Shown here in pieces: positions 48,920 through 57,664 of a stretch of DNA of 64,000 nt. The notes beneath the pieces were generated by a model. It was not told the DNA's origin, ran no database searches, and worked only from the letters and a program-made list of their open reading frames with translations. Position numbers and translations under genes: made by a program. The stretch comes from Variovorax fucosicus. GTDB taxonomy: Bacteria; Pseudomonadota; Gammaproteobacteria; Burkholderiales; Burkholderiaceae_C. The stretch covers positions 2,356,001 through 2,420,000 of the forward strand of contig NZ_JASZYU010000001.1 in NCBI RefSeq assembly GCF_030316825.1, in the 5' to 3' direction. The stretch's first letter is position 1. Every line of letters starts with the position of its first letter.

Positions 48920-48943
48920 AAGCCCGCTTCGGCGGGCTTTTTC
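48920..48943 (+). terminator. Intrinsic terminator after dsbA
   Basis: AAGCCCGC and GCGGGCTT form an 8-bp stem with a TTCG tetraloop, followed by TTTC. This is a classic strong terminator, 27 bases after the dsbA stop. Confidence 0.85.
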
Positions 48944-48997
48944 GTCAAGGCCGCGTCAGCCGGCCGCATACAATGGCGCAGCAAGTTTCGTGCCTTT

Positions 48998-49687
48998 ATG
49001 ACCTCGCGCCCTACATCCAACTCCCCCCTTCATCTCTTCCGTCTGGCGGCCCTGTGCCTGTTGGCGCTGTCGGCCGTCCCGGCCGCCTACGCCGAAAAGG
49101 CAGACCGCACCAAACCGATGAACATCGAGTCGGACGCGATGCGTTACGACGACCTGAAACAAACCAGCGTGTTCACCGGCGCGGTGGTGGTGACCAAGGG
49201 CACCATCATCATTCGCGGCGCGCGCATCGACGTGCGCCAGGATCCCGAGGGCTACCAGTACGGCGTGGTCACGGCCGCGCCGGGCAAGCTCGCCTATTAC
49301 AAGCAGCGCCGCGACGTGCCGGGTGGCGACGAGTGGATCGAGGGCGAATCCGACCGCATCGAATACGACAGCCGCGCCGACAACGTCAAGTTCATCGGCC
49401 ATGCCGTGATGCGCCGGCTGCTCGGCGCCAAGGTCAACGACGAGAGCAGCGGCCCGCTGATCGTGTACGACCAGAGCAACGACACCTTCACCGTGAACGG
49501 CTCGACCCTGCCGCCGGAGACCGCCGTGGCAGCCGGCCAGCAGGGCAACCGCGTACGCGCCGTGCTGACGCCGCGCACCGCCCCTCCGGGCACCCCGGGC
49601 GGCAAGGCGGTGGCGCCCGCGCCGACCCCGGCGCCGGGCACCGGCCTGCGTCCGTCCACCACGCTCGACGGGGAACCGCGCAAGTGA
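48998..49687 (+). CDS. lptA: Lipopolysaccharide transport periplasmic protein LptA
   Basis: A 229-aa periplasmic protein forming the bridge that carries lipopolysaccharide between membranes. A signal peptide ([20 protein letters not shown]) is followed by the OstA-like beta-jellyroll with [20 protein letters not shown] and [19 protein letters not shown]; the C-terminal ~60 residues are Pro/Ala-rich and extra. TACAAT at 48969-48974 is a possible -10 element. It overlaps lptB by four bases. lptC, which normally precedes lptA, is not present immediately upstream, where dsbA lies instead. Confidence 0.93.
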   Translation: MTSRPTSNSPLHLFRLAALCLLALSAVPAAYAEKADRTKPMNIESDAMRYDDLKQTSVFTGAVVVTKGTIIIRGARIDVRQDPEGYQYGVVTAAPGKLAYYKQRRDVPGGDEWIEGESDRIEYDSRADNVKFIGHAVMRRLLGAKVNDESSGPLIVYDQSNDTFTVNGSTLPPETAVAAGQQGNRVRAVLTPRTAPPGTPGGKAVAPAPTPAPGTGLRPSTTLDGEPRK

Positions 49688-50529
49688 GCGACCTTACGGC
49701 GACGATCGACCGCAGCGGCGAGCCCTCGCTAGAAGGCGGCAACAGCCGCGCCACGGCCGTGCCGCTGGCCACGACCGGCAGCCGGCTCGAAGCGCGCGGG
49801 TTGCAGAAGACTTACGGCAGCCGCACGGTGGTCAAGAACGTGTCGCTCGACGTGCAGAAGGGCGAAGTGGTCGGCTTGCTGGGCCCCAACGGCGCCGGCA
49901 AGACCACCTCGTTCTACATGATCGTGGGCCTGGTGCGCGCCGACGCCGGCGAGATCACCATCGACGGCGAGCCGATCGCGCACATGCCGATCCACCGCCG
50001 CGCCCGCATGGGCCTGAGCTACCTGCCGCAGGAGGCCTCGATCTTCCGCAAGCTCACCGTGGAGCAGAACGTGCGCGCAGTGCTCGAGCTGCAGTTCGAG
50101 CCCGACGCCAGCGGCAAGCCGGCGCCCCTCACCAAGGCCCGCACCGAGGAGCGGCTGACCGAGCTGCTGACCGACCTGCGCGTCGAACATCTGCGCGATT
50201 CGCCCGCACTCTCGCTGTCGGGCGGCGAGCGCCGCCGCGTCGAAATTGCACGGGCGCTGGCCACGCAACCCCGCTTCATCCTGCTGGACGAACCCTTCGC
50301 CGGGATCGACCCGATCGCGGTGATCGAGATCCAGCGGATCATCAGCTTCCTGAAAGAGCGTGGCATCGGCGTGCTGATCACCGACCACAACGTGCGCGAA
50401 ACGCTGGGCATCTGCGACCACGCTTTCATCATCAGCGACGGGCAAGTGCTGGCACAAGGCACGCCCTCGGAGATCGTCGACAACGCCGAGGTACGGCGCG
50501 TGTACCTGGGCGAACACTTCCGGATGTAG
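49684..50529 (+). CDS. lptB: Lipopolysaccharide export ATP-binding protein LptB
   Basis: A 281-aa ABC ATPase driving lipopolysaccharide extraction with LptFG. Walker A is [11 protein letters not shown] near residue 65, the signature [15 protein letters not shown] near residue 180, and Walker [14 protein letters not shown] near residue 200. The GTG start at 49684 overlaps the lptA stop (GTGA) and gives about 35 residues before the conserved [13 protein letters not shown], an N-terminal extension compared with E. coli. rpoN starts 12 bases after its stop, the usual order in proteobacteria. Confidence 0.95.
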   Translation: MSDLTATIDRSGEPSLEGGNSRATAVPLATTGSRLEARGLQKTYGSRTVVKNVSLDVQKGEVVGLLGPNGAGKTTSFYMIVGLVRADAGEITIDGEPIAHMPIHRRARMGLSYLPQEASIFRKLTVEQNVRAVLELQFEPDASGKPAPLTKARTEERLTELLTDLRVEHLRDSPALSLSGGERRRVEIARALATQPRFILLDEPFAGIDPIAVIEIQRIISFLKERGIGVLITDHNVRETLGICDHAFIISDGQVLAQGTPSEIVDNAEVRRVYLGEHFRM

Positions 50530-50540
50530 GGCCTCCGGCA

Positions 50541-52124
50541 ATGAAGCAAGGCCTGTCGCTGCGCGTCTCGCAGCATCTGGCGCTGACGCCCCAACTGCAG
50601 CAGTCGATCCGCCTGCTGCAGCTCTCCACGCTCGAACTGAGCCAGGAGGTCGAGCAGATGCTCGACGACAACCCATTTCTGGAACGCACGGCGGAAGAGG
50701 CCGCCCGGGAGGAATTCGGGCTCGATACGGCCGATGCCCCGGCGCCGCGCGACGATGAATTCGCCGTTGGTTCCATCGCCGGAAGCGCCGACGGAACGGG
50801 CACGTCGACCTCCAGCGACTCCGAAGCCGCAGCCGCCGACGCACCCACCGAAAGCCTCGCCGACAGCGAGCCCGACTGGGGCGGCGACGGCACGGTCGAC
50901 ATGGTGCCGGACGACAGCGAGTGGGGCGGCGATGCGCCGGCCCGCGCCAACAACCTCGGCAACGACGAGCGCGCCGATGCGACCGAACTGGCGCGCAGCC
51001 AGGAATCGCTGCAGTCGTTCCTGCACCGACAGGCCCTGAGCCTGCGGCTGAACGACACCGACCGCGCGGCGCTGCGCTTCCTGATCGAATCGCTCAACGA
51101 CGACGGCTACCTCGAAGATTCGCTGCCTGCGCTCGCCTCCGGCCTGGCCGGCGACGACAACGACCAGTTCGACGACCTGGTGCATCACTTCCAGATGGCG
51201 CTGGGCCTGCTACAGAGCCTGGAGCCGGTCGGCGTCGGCGCACGCGATCTCGGCGAATGCCTCGCAATCCAGGTAAAGGCGCTGGCGCGCCCCGACGAGA
51301 GCGAGGACGAACGCCAGGTGCGCAAGGTCGCGATCGCGATCTGCAAGCTGCCGATGGAACTGCTCGCACGGCGCGACTTCAAGCGCCTGGCCACGCTCAC
51401 GCGCAGCAGCGAAGAGCTGGTGCGCGGCGCGATGCAGCTGATCGCGCGGCTCGAGCCCAAGCCGGGCCGCCGTTTCGTCGATGTCGAGCGCAACGTGGTG
51501 GTGCCCGACGTGATCGTCACGCGCACCGGCCGCGGCGCCAGCCTCAAATTCCGCGTCATGCTCAACCCCGACGTGATGCCGCGCCTGCGCGTGCACGACA
51601 TCTACGCCGGTGCGCTCAAGGCGCACAAGGGCGAGGGCAGCCAGGCGCTGTCGCAGCGGCTGCAGGAGGCGCGCTGGTTCATCAAGAACATCCAGCAGCG
51701 CTTCGACACCATCCTGCGCGTGAGCAACGCCATCGTCGAGCGGCAGAAGAACTTCTTCGTGCACGGCGAACTCGCCATGCGGCCGCTGGTGCTGCGCGAG
51801 ATCGCCGACGAGCTGGGCCTGCACGAGTCCACCATCAGCCGCGTGACCACGGCGAAGTACATGGCCACGCCCTACGGCACGGTCGAACTCAAGTATTTCT
51901 TCGGCTCCGCGCTCGGCACCGAGACCGGCGGCAACGCCTCGAGCACCGCGGTGCGCGCGCTGATCAAGCAGTTCGTGACCTCCGAGAACATCAAGAAGCC
52001 GCTGTCCGACAGCCAGATCTCCGACATGCTCAAGGAGCAGGGGATCGAATGCGCCCGCCGCACGGTCGCCAAGTACCGCGAGGCGCTGCGCATCGCGCCG
52101 GCGAACTTGCGCAAAGCGCTGTAA
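50541..52124 (+). CDS. rpoN: RNA polymerase sigma-54 factor
   Basis: A 527-aa alternative sigma factor that needs enhancer-binding activators. Region I at residues 1-50 is Gln/Leu-rich (LALTPQLQQSIRLLQLSTLE); then comes an acidic, low-complexity region II to about residue 150, the core-binding domain, and the RpoN box ARRTVAKYRE near the C-terminus for -24 promoter recognition. It follows lptB by 11 bases. The genes that often follow rpoN (hpf/raiA, pts genes) are absent; a dispersed repeat and a convergent kinase gene lie there instead. Confidence 0.96.
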   Translation: MKQGLSLRVSQHLALTPQLQQSIRLLQLSTLELSQEVEQMLDDNPFLERTAEEAAREEFGLDTADAPAPRDDEFAVGSIAGSADGTGTSTSSDSEAAAADAPTESLADSEPDWGGDGTVDMVPDDSEWGGDAPARANNLGNDERADATELARSQESLQSFLHRQALSLRLNDTDRAALRFLIESLNDDGYLEDSLPALASGLAGDDNDQFDDLVHHFQMALGLLQSLEPVGVGARDLGECLAIQVKALARPDESEDERQVRKVAIAICKLPMELLARRDFKRLATLTRSSEELVRGAMQLIARLEPKPGRRFVDVERNVVVPDVIVTRTGRGASLKFRVMLNPDVMPRLRVHDIYAGALKAHKGEGSQALSQRLQEARWFIKNIQQRFDTILRVSNAIVERQKNFFVHGELAMRPLVLREIADELGLHESTISRVTTAKYMATPYGTVELKYFFGSALGTETGGNASSTAVRALIKQFVTSENIKKPLSDSQISDMLKEQGIECARRTVAKYREALRIAPANLRKAL

Positions 52125-52126
52125 AG

Positions 52127-52215
52127 GCTCGCCCCCAGGCTGCGCGCACTTCGTGTCGCTTCGCCAACCCCCTGCCGGGGGCGGCGCCAGCGGCCCGGCG
52201 AAGCCGGTTCCGCGG
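52127..52215 (+). repeat. Copy B of a ~90-bp dispersed repeat
   Basis: This 89-bp element begins two bases after the rpoN stop and matches copy A at 45161-45250 in inverted orientation at about 90 percent identity, with both internal hairpins conserved (CCCCC with GGGGG, and CCGGC with GCCGG). Its flush position after a gene's stop is shared by copy C. It could serve as a terminator or as a protective 3' structure. Confidence 0.8.
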
Positions 52216-52251
52216 CACCCCACGAAGGGCGCTCAAGGGCCCCGACGAAGG

Positions 52252-54030
52252 TCAGGGGCGCAGCAAACCTTGACCTGCCGCCGCGAGCACGGCCCGCAGA
52301 TCGGCTGCCCGCACCGGTTTGCGCAGCGCATGCCAGCCGCGCTGCTGCGCGAGCCGCTGGGTGACCGGCTCGATGTCGGCGGACACCAGTGCGATCGTCA
52401 GGTCGGGGCGCTGTTCATGCAACAGTTCGGCCAGCGCCACGCCGTCGAGTTCGCCGGGCAGGCGGATGTCGCAGAGCGCCACGTCGATAGCGGGCAGGTC
52501 GGCCAGTGCCAGCGCCTCGGCTGCGCTCGTGTAGATGCGCGGCTCGGCCTGCCAGTGGCGCAGCAGGGCGGCGATGCTGTCGGCCACCACCGTGTTGTCT
52601 TCCACCACCAGCACCGCGATGCCGGGGCGCAGCGGTTGCGGGTCGGCCGGCACGGGCACGGCCTCGCGGATCGCCTCGGGCAGCACCAGGTCGGCCGGCG
52701 CGGCTTCGAGCTCGAAGCCGAACACGGCGCCGCGGCCCGGCACCGAGCGCAGCGTGATGACGAACCCCAGGCGATCGGCCAGCCGGCGCACGATCGCGAG
52801 CCCCAGCCCATGTCCGCGCCGCAGGTTGCGCTCGACATTGCCAACCTGCTCGAAGTCGCCGAACACGCGTTGCTGCGCCTCGGGCGCGATGCCGATGCCG
52901 CCGTCGCGCACTTCCACGCGCCAGGCCGCGCCAGCGCGGCGCCGTCGCACCGCCAGCAGCACGCGGCCTTGCGGCGCGAACTTGAGCGCGTTGTCGACCA
53001 GGTTGCCTAGGATGCGGCGCAGCGCCACGGCATCCGTCCAGGCCAGCGCATCGGCCGGGCAGCGCACCCGCACGCGGCTCGACTGGCGCGCGAAGCTCTG
53101 CAGCAGTGGCGCCAGCGCCACGGGCGTGGGATGCAGCGGATCGGCGGCCGCTTCGATGCGACCGATTTCGAGCAACTGGTTGGTCAGCCCCTCCAGCGCC
53201 TGTTGCGCCTGCGAGAGCGCGGCCACGGTTTGCTGCACCAGCACGGTCGGCGCGCCGCCATCGAGTTGCTGGCGCAGCACCTCGGCCTGCAGTCCGATCG
53301 CCATCACCGGCTGGCGCAGGTCGTGATTGGCGGCTGAAAAAAAGCGCAGCCGCTCGGCCTGCGCCTGTTGCGATGCGTGCAGGCCGGCCAGCGCCTGCTC
53401 GCGCAGTGCGCTCTCGTTGTGGCGCAGGCCGATGTTCTCTTCGAGCTGGCGCGAGCGTTCGGACACCAGCTTCCAGACCATCGCAAGCAGGCCGACGCCG
53501 AGCAGCGCCGCCATCATCATCACGGGCGCGCCGAACAGCACGCCCATCACGATGAGCGGCAACAGCAGCAGCGCAATGGCCAGCTGCATCGCGGGCGTGT
53601 GGTACGACACCGAGAACGCCGACGAGAGCGTCATCGCCATGATCACGGCCGCGAGCAGCAGTTGCGCCACCGGCTCGGCCGGGTTGAACAGCAGCACGCC
53701 CGCCAGGCCGTGCACGCCCTCGTGCACCGCAATGCGCAGCGTGTGCAGCCGCAGCGCGGCGGGCAGGTTGTCCGCGGTCAGCGGATCCGGCAGCTGCTGC
53801 GGAAAGAAACCGCGCCAGGCGGTCGAAGCGGCGATCAGCGCGATCCATGCGAGCGCGTGCGGCACCGAGTACTGCCAGGCAAACAACGCGGCCACACCGC
53901 AGTCCAGCAGAAACTGCACCAGCAGCACCGGCCCGCTGGGCTGCGCACTCAGGCGCAACACCTCGCACTGAACAGCGAAGCGCGCGGCGGAAGGGGCGGT
54001 GGCGGTGTCGGCCGCGGGCTTGAGGCTCAT
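52252..54030 (-). CDS. Hybrid sensor histidine kinase / response regulator
   Basis: A 592-aa protein. Residues 1 to ~190 hold about six hydrophobic segments forming a membrane sensor; a short coiled coil follows; the phospho-accepting histidine is H236 in FFSAANHDLRQPVMAIG. The HATPase domain has LVDNALKFAP and VRDGGIGIAPEAQQR with HGLGLAIVRRLADR. A receiver domain at about 470-592 carries the phospho-acceptor aspartate D521 in DVALCDIRLPGELDG. There is no output domain, and no response-regulator gene is adjacent. A TATAGT hexamer at 54042-54047 (read on the minus strand) is a likely -10. The signal is unknown. Confidence 0.9.
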   Translation of the reverse strand: MSLKPAADTATAPSAARFAVQCEVLRLSAQPSGPVLLVQFLLDCGVAALFAWQYSVPHALAWIALIAASTAWRGFFPQQLPDPLTADNLPAALRLHTLRIAVHEGVHGLAGVLLFNPAEPVAQLLLAAVIMAMTLSSAFSVSYHTPAMQLAIALLLLPLIVMGVLFGAPVMMMAALLGVGLLAMVWKLVSERSRQLEENIGLRHNESALREQALAGLHASQQAQAERLRFFSAANHDLRQPVMAIGLQAEVLRQQLDGGAPTVLVQQTVAALSQAQQALEGLTNQLLEIGRIEAAADPLHPTPVALAPLLQSFARQSSRVRVRCPADALAWTDAVALRRILGNLVDNALKFAPQGRVLLAVRRRRAGAAWRVEVRDGGIGIAPEAQQRVFGDFEQVGNVERNLRRGHGLGLAIVRRLADRLGFVITLRSVPGRGAVFGFELEAAPADLVLPEAIREAVPVPADPQPLRPGIAVLVVEDNTVVADSIAALLRHWQAEPRIYTSAAEALALADLPAIDVALCDIRLPGELDGVALAELLHEQRPDLTIALVSADIEPVTQRLAQQRGWHALRKPVRAADLRAVLAAAGQGLLRP

Positions 54031-54076
54031 GAGCGAGGCCCACTATAGAGGAGCCCGGCGACCGCCGCAGGGCGGC

Positions 54077-54082
54077 GACAAT
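54077..54082 (+). promoter_or_regulatory. Possible -10 element for a leaderless methyltransferase mRNA
   Basis: GACAAT is followed by six bases and the GTG at 54089, with no Shine-Dalgarno before the GTG. The spacing equals that at argS, proA, benE and the DUF2214 gene. It also supports the choice of this GTG as start. Confidence 0.35.
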
Positions 54083-54088
54083 GGCCCG

Positions 54089-55324
54089 GTGAACGATCTC
54101 TCTCTATTTCTGCCTTGCGCCGCCGGCGTCGAGGACTTTCTGGCGCAGGAAGTGCACGCACTCACCGGCCGCGTCGGCCAGGATCTGGTCGCCATGCGCG
54201 GCGGCGTGCGCGTGCAGGCCGACTGGCGCGAGGCGCTGCAGCTCAACCTGCACAGCCGCCTCGCACAGCGCGTGCTGATCGAGCTGGCCCACGCGCCCTA
54301 CCGCAGCGAGAACGACCTCTACGCCATCGCGAGCGGCGTGGCCTGGGAGATCTGGTTCACGCCGAAGCAGACCTTCAAGATCGAGACCACCGCGCAGCAC
54401 AGCCCGCTGCAGAGCCTGAACTTCGCCACGCTGCGCGTGAAGGACGCGATTGCCGACCGCTTTCGGGCCAAGGCCGGCGGCGTGCGCCCGAGCATCGAAA
54501 CCCAGTGGCCCGATGTGCGCGTGTTCGCCCACCTCACCACCGACCACTGCACGCTCTACATCGACACCTCGGGCGAGCCGCTCTTCAAGCGTGGCTGGCG
54601 CCAGGACACCGGCGACGCGCCGCTGAAGGAAACGCTGGCCGCCGCCATGCTGGCCGCCAGCGGCTGGTGGAACCCCGAGACCGGCGAAGTGTCGGCGCAG
54701 CCGCTCTACGACCCCTGCTGCGGCAGCGGCACCATCGCGATCGAAGCCGCGCAAATTGCGCGCGGCATTCCGGCCGGTGCGCTGCGCCACTTCGGCTTCG
54801 AGAAGCTGCTGCCGTTTCAGCCGCATGTCTGGTCTGCCATCAAGAACCAGGCAAGCTCCGCAGGCAGCACGGGCGCCGTGGCTGTTTTTGGCAGCGATGT
54901 CTCGCACCGCATGGTCGACTTTGCCGAGCGCAACGCCGAACGCGCCGGCGTCGCCGAAGCAATCGAATTCCGCGGCGGCGACGCGCTGCAGCGCATGCCG
55001 CCGGACGGCACCGATGGTGGCGGCGTGATCGTGCTGAACCCACCGTACGGCGAGCGCATCGAAGTCGGCGGCGTGGCCCGCATCGGCGCCCGCGAGCAGG
55101 CCGCCACCGAAGACGGCGGCGAGTTCTTTTCGCAGCTCGCCACCCACTGGAAGAAAAACTACGCCGGCTGGACGGCCTGGGTGCTCACCCCCGACCTCAA
55201 GCTGCCGCAGCGCATGCGCCTGAAAGAGTCGCGCCGCGTGCCGATGTGGAACGGCCCGATCGAGTGCCGGCTGTTCCGCTTCGACATGGTGGCGGGGTCG
55301 GCACGGGCCAAACCCCCGGCGTGA
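54089..55324 (+). CDS. THUMP-domain class I RNA methyltransferase (RlmL N-domain type)
   Basis: A 411-aa AdoMet-dependent enzyme probably methylating 23S rRNA at an N2-guanine, as the N-terminal half of E. coli RlmL does. A THUMP RNA-binding domain occupies about residues 40-155 and the methyltransferase follows, with LYDPCCGSGTIAIEAAQIAR near residue 210 and the catalytic NPPYGERIE near residue 317. The GTG at 54089 yields MNDLSLFLPCAAGVEDFL, like homologues; in-frame ATGs upstream overlap the divergent kinase gene. The C-terminal RlmK half is absent, so this is the short form. Confidence 0.88.
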   Translation: MNDLSLFLPCAAGVEDFLAQEVHALTGRVGQDLVAMRGGVRVQADWREALQLNLHSRLAQRVLIELAHAPYRSENDLYAIASGVAWEIWFTPKQTFKIETTAQHSPLQSLNFATLRVKDAIADRFRAKAGGVRPSIETQWPDVRVFAHLTTDHCTLYIDTSGEPLFKRGWRQDTGDAPLKETLAAAMLAASGWWNPETGEVSAQPLYDPCCGSGTIAIEAAQIARGIPAGALRHFGFEKLLPFQPHVWSAIKNQASSAGSTGAVAVFGSDVSHRMVDFAERNAERAGVAEAIEFRGGDALQRMPPDGTDGGGVIVLNPPYGERIEVGGVARIGAREQAATEDGGEFFSQLATHWKKNYAGWTAWVLTPDLKLPQRMRLKESRRVPMWNGPIECRLFRFDMVAGSARAKPPA

Positions 55325-55356
55325 GATGGGGCCTGCGGGTTCGATAGTCCGGGGCG

Positions 55357-55450
55357 GGATCACGCCGACGGCGTACTCTGCTCCGCGAATGTCCCCCGCC
55401 TTCGGCTCCTCCTTGATTTCGCTGCGCAGAGCACGCCATCGGCGTGATCC
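55357..55450. repeat. Palindromic element with 24-bp terminal inverted repeats
   Basis: GGATCACGCCGACGGCGTAC plus CTCTG at 55357-55380 pairs with 55427-55450 (22 of 24 positions complementary), around a 46-base centre. No ORF or transposase is inside it. It separates the THUMP methyltransferase gene from a lower-GC islet of small ORFs. The form fits a miniature inverted-repeat or REP-like element; only one copy is seen in this window, so its mobile nature is not shown. Confidence 0.65.
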
Positions 55451-55549
55451 GGGGATGCCGAAGGTGAGCGAGAGCTACCATTGATATGACTGTCATCGGC
55501 CACAACCGGTCCTTCGACTATCACCTCCAGCACGAATAAATGACGCCCC

Positions 55550-55864
55550 ATGAAAGCCATCGCCATTGAAATCTCCCGAGTGGTTGACGACGGCGGGTAT
55601 CCCACCTTCGTGGAATGCCTCTTGATCGACGCAATGGGGCAGAGACACCGCTTTGTGGAGAAGGAGCCCGTCGTGAGCGCGACTGCGATCAACGTCGAGT
55701 CGCTTCCCGCGCCTGGCGTGATCGCTTGCGAAGTTGAGTCGGAGTGGCTTGATTCGGAAAGTCGCTTGGTGGTCCGTGCGGCGACCACGCGACCTTGGGG
55801 AGTCGAGTCCACCGAGGGCTGCAGCAATTTTGTTGTGTTTGCTGAACAGCTACGAGAGATTTGA
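55550..55864 (+). CDS. Hypothetical protein (104 aa)
   Basis: A 104-aa acidic, soluble protein beginning MKAIAIEISRVVDDGGYPTF, with alternating hydrophobic residues that suggest a mostly beta structure (FVECLLIDAMGQRHRFVEKE). No motif, signal peptide or membrane segment is recognised. Local GC is visibly lower than in neighbouring core genes, which fits an acquired gene. It follows the palindromic element by 100 bases and precedes another small orphan ORF. Confidence 0.55.
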   Translation: MKAIAIEISRVVDDGGYPTFVECLLIDAMGQRHRFVEKEPVVSATAINVESLPAPGVIACEVESEWLDSESRLVVRAATTRPWGVESTEGCSNFVVFAEQLREI

Positions 55865-55917
55865 GCATCGGACAGAATTCGGCCACAACCAGACGTTCCC
55901 GACTACACAACGCAGCA

Positions 55918-56154
55918 ATGTTTAAGCCCCACCACGAACTCGTTGATTTGCCTCCCGGCAGCACGCTGAACTTGGTGGAGCAGCGCAATACGCTGCAAGA
56001 CGGACTGGATGGCGTGCTCAGTATCTACAGTGCCGTCGCAGCGGATGGCAATTTCATCTGTCGCTACGAAATTCACGACCAAGTCTGCATGTTTCATCCT
56101 CCAGCTAGGCTTTCCCAGCGAGTTCACAAAGTGGCGAACGCGGATCAGAACTGA
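55918..56154 (+). CDS. Hypothetical protein (78 aa)
   Basis: A 78-aa ORF beginning MFKPHHELVDLPPGSTLNLV, with VAADGNFICRYEIHDQVCMF in the middle. An in-frame TTG at 55861 would add 19 residues. No family is recognised; the LPPGSTL start and a beta-rich middle resemble small domains in lower-GC accessory genes. The region up to the PIN gene (56155-56311) holds no further gene. Given the short length it could be a fragment of a longer ancestor, but there is no visible frameshift partner. Confidence 0.4.
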   Translation: MFKPHHELVDLPPGSTLNLVEQRNTLQDGLDGVLSIYSAVAADGNFICRYEIHDQVCMFHPPARLSQRVHKVANADQN

Positions 56155-56311
56155 AGGTGCCCAGCCGTCTGCTTCGGGCCCCAAGCTGCCGTTCGCCCCA
56201 CGCGCCCCAACGCGCCGCTGAAAATGCAGCGGTGATCGCGCCGTGCCCACGGCACGCGCCCCTGACAGACACGTCCGCACCAGGAATCCCGTCCTCCAAC
56301 CGCAAAACCGA

Positions 56312-56710
56312 ATGACCTCTTGCATCGTCATCGACACCAACATCGCGCTCGACCTGCTGGTGTTTGGCGATCCGGCCTGCGTGCCGCTGCAGGCCGCGCT
56401 CGATGCCGGCGAACTGCGCTGGCTGGCCACCGCGGCGATGCGTGACGAGTTGGCACGCGTGCTGGGCTATCCGCAGATCGCGCCGCGGCTCGCGCACTAC
56501 GGGCGCACGCCCGAAGCCGTGTTGGCCGACTTCGACCGGCAGTCGCAGCAGGTCGAGCCGGCGCCACGCGCCAGCGTGGTGTGCAAAGACCCCGACGACC
56601 AGATCTTCATCGACCTGGCGGTGGCGCACCGCGCACCGCTGCGCAGCAAGGATCGCGCGGTGCTGGTGCTGCGCAAACGGCTGGCGGCGCTCGGCGTCGA
56701 AGTGTCCTAG
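56312..56710 (+). CDS. PIN-domain protein (putative toxin, COG1569 type)
   Basis: A 132-aa PIN-fold protein, expected to be a Mg2+-dependent ribonuclease. The acidic active-site residues are visible: aspartate in VIDTNIALDLL near residue 8, glutamate in MRDELARVLGYP near residue 46, and the acidic pair in KDPDDQIFIDLAV near residue 90. VapC-like toxins of this group normally follow a small antitoxin gene, but none is adjacent. It may be a solitary housekeeping RNase or an orphan toxin. It converges with the kinase-like gene across 8 bases. Confidence 0.82.
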   Translation: MTSCIVIDTNIALDLLVFGDPACVPLQAALDAGELRWLATAAMRDELARVLGYPQIAPRLAHYGRTPEAVLADFDRQSQQVEPAPRASVVCKDPDDQIFIDLAVAHRAPLRSKDRAVLVLRKRLAALGVEVS

Positions 56711-56718
56711 CAGCGCTG

Positions 56719-57654
56719 CTATTTCCTGGTGAGGGGCGCGGGTCGCGTGGCCGGGTCGTAGCCCGTTGCGTACCAGCGCGCCAGCAGCAGCGCCACGGCC
56801 CGCACGCGTTGCGTGTCGCGGCCCCAGCGCCGGCTGGCCGGGAGGTGGCGCAGCCAGCGCATGCGGCGCGCGGCATGCCCGAGGCGCTCGCGCACGGCGT
56901 CGCTGGCGTCGGCCAGCACAGCGTGCCAGTGGGCGCCGGCTGCATGCGGCGAGGCGGCGTGCACCAGCGCGGCCGTCGAGTGCAGGTAGCTGAGCCAGTC
57001 GCGCACCTGGCACTCGGGCAGTGCCAGCGTGTCGCCGGGGTCGTCCTCGAAATCGATGTAGCCGATGGTGCCGTCCGGGCAGTGCATCAGGTTGCGCGCA
57101 AAGGCCTGGCTCAGGTAGGTGCCGTGCGCATGCACCAGCGCGATCGCGTCGAGCCCTTCGCGCCACACCGTCAGCAGTGCCTGGGGGCCGGCTGCGGCCG
57201 CATGGTCGAGCCGCTCGTTCAGCACCACCGGCGCCTGCCCGCCTTCGCCGAGATCGGAAATCAGCAGTCCGTCGGCCTGCTGCGCCAGCACGGTCGGCAC
57301 GCGCAGGCCCAGCGCACCGAGCGCGCGCAGCCGGCGCGCCTCGATCGCGACGGCCGCTTCGCCGCCCGGGTTGGGCACCGGCGTGAGCACGTCGAGGCGC
57401 AGCGTGCCCGCAATCGCGGCCAGCAGGTGGTAGCGCAGCTTGCCGTGGCGCGGGCCGGCCTTCTTGAGCCAGACGCGCCGGCCGCCGAAGGCATGGCGCG
57501 CCACGGCGCGTTGCTGCTGCGGCAGCGTGGTCTGAAGGAAGGCTGCGTAGCCATCGGGCTGCGGCAGTGCCGCCAGCGCATCGAGCGGCGCGGGCGCCGA
57601 GGCGCTGCCTTTGCGGGACTGAATACGGGTCGCGCGGTTGCGCAGGGGGTTCAT
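56719..57654 (-). CDS. Kinase-like (aminoglycoside/Kdo-kinase fold) protein, uncharacterised
   Basis: A 311-aa protein with a protein-kinase-like layout: a lysine in VWLKKAGPRHGKLRYHLL near residue 62, a glutamate in AAVAIEARRLRALGALG that may play the helix-C role, a catalytic-loop-like LVHAHGTYLSQAFARNLMH near residue 180, and a DFE metal motif in GYIDFEDDPGDTL. The expected catalytic aspartate of HGD/HRD loops is not evident. The role could be lipid-A or small-molecule phosphorylation, or none. I chose the ATG at 57654. It starts 10 bases after the glutamate-synthase-like gene stop. Confidence 0.6.
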   Translation of the reverse strand: MNPLRNRATRIQSRKGSASAPAPLDALAALPQPDGYAAFLQTTLPQQQRAVARHAFGGRRVWLKKAGPRHGKLRYHLLAAIAGTLRLDVLTPVPNPGGEAAVAIEARRLRALGALGLRVPTVLAQQADGLLISDLGEGGQAPVVLNERLDHAAAAGPQALLTVWREGLDAIALVHAHGTYLSQAFARNLMHCPDGTIGYIDFEDDPGDTLALPECQVRDWLSYLHSTAALVHAASPHAAGAHWHAVLADASDAVRERLGHAARRMRWLRHLPASRRWGRDTQRVRAVALLLARWYATGYDPATRPAPLTRK

Positions 57655-57664
57655 CGGGTCGGGT

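Noticed and set aside
55861..55917. TTG start for the 78-aa ORF giving 97 residues.
   Set aside because: The extra residues are Arg/Ser/Thr-rich and overlap the preceding stop; nothing supports them over the ATG.
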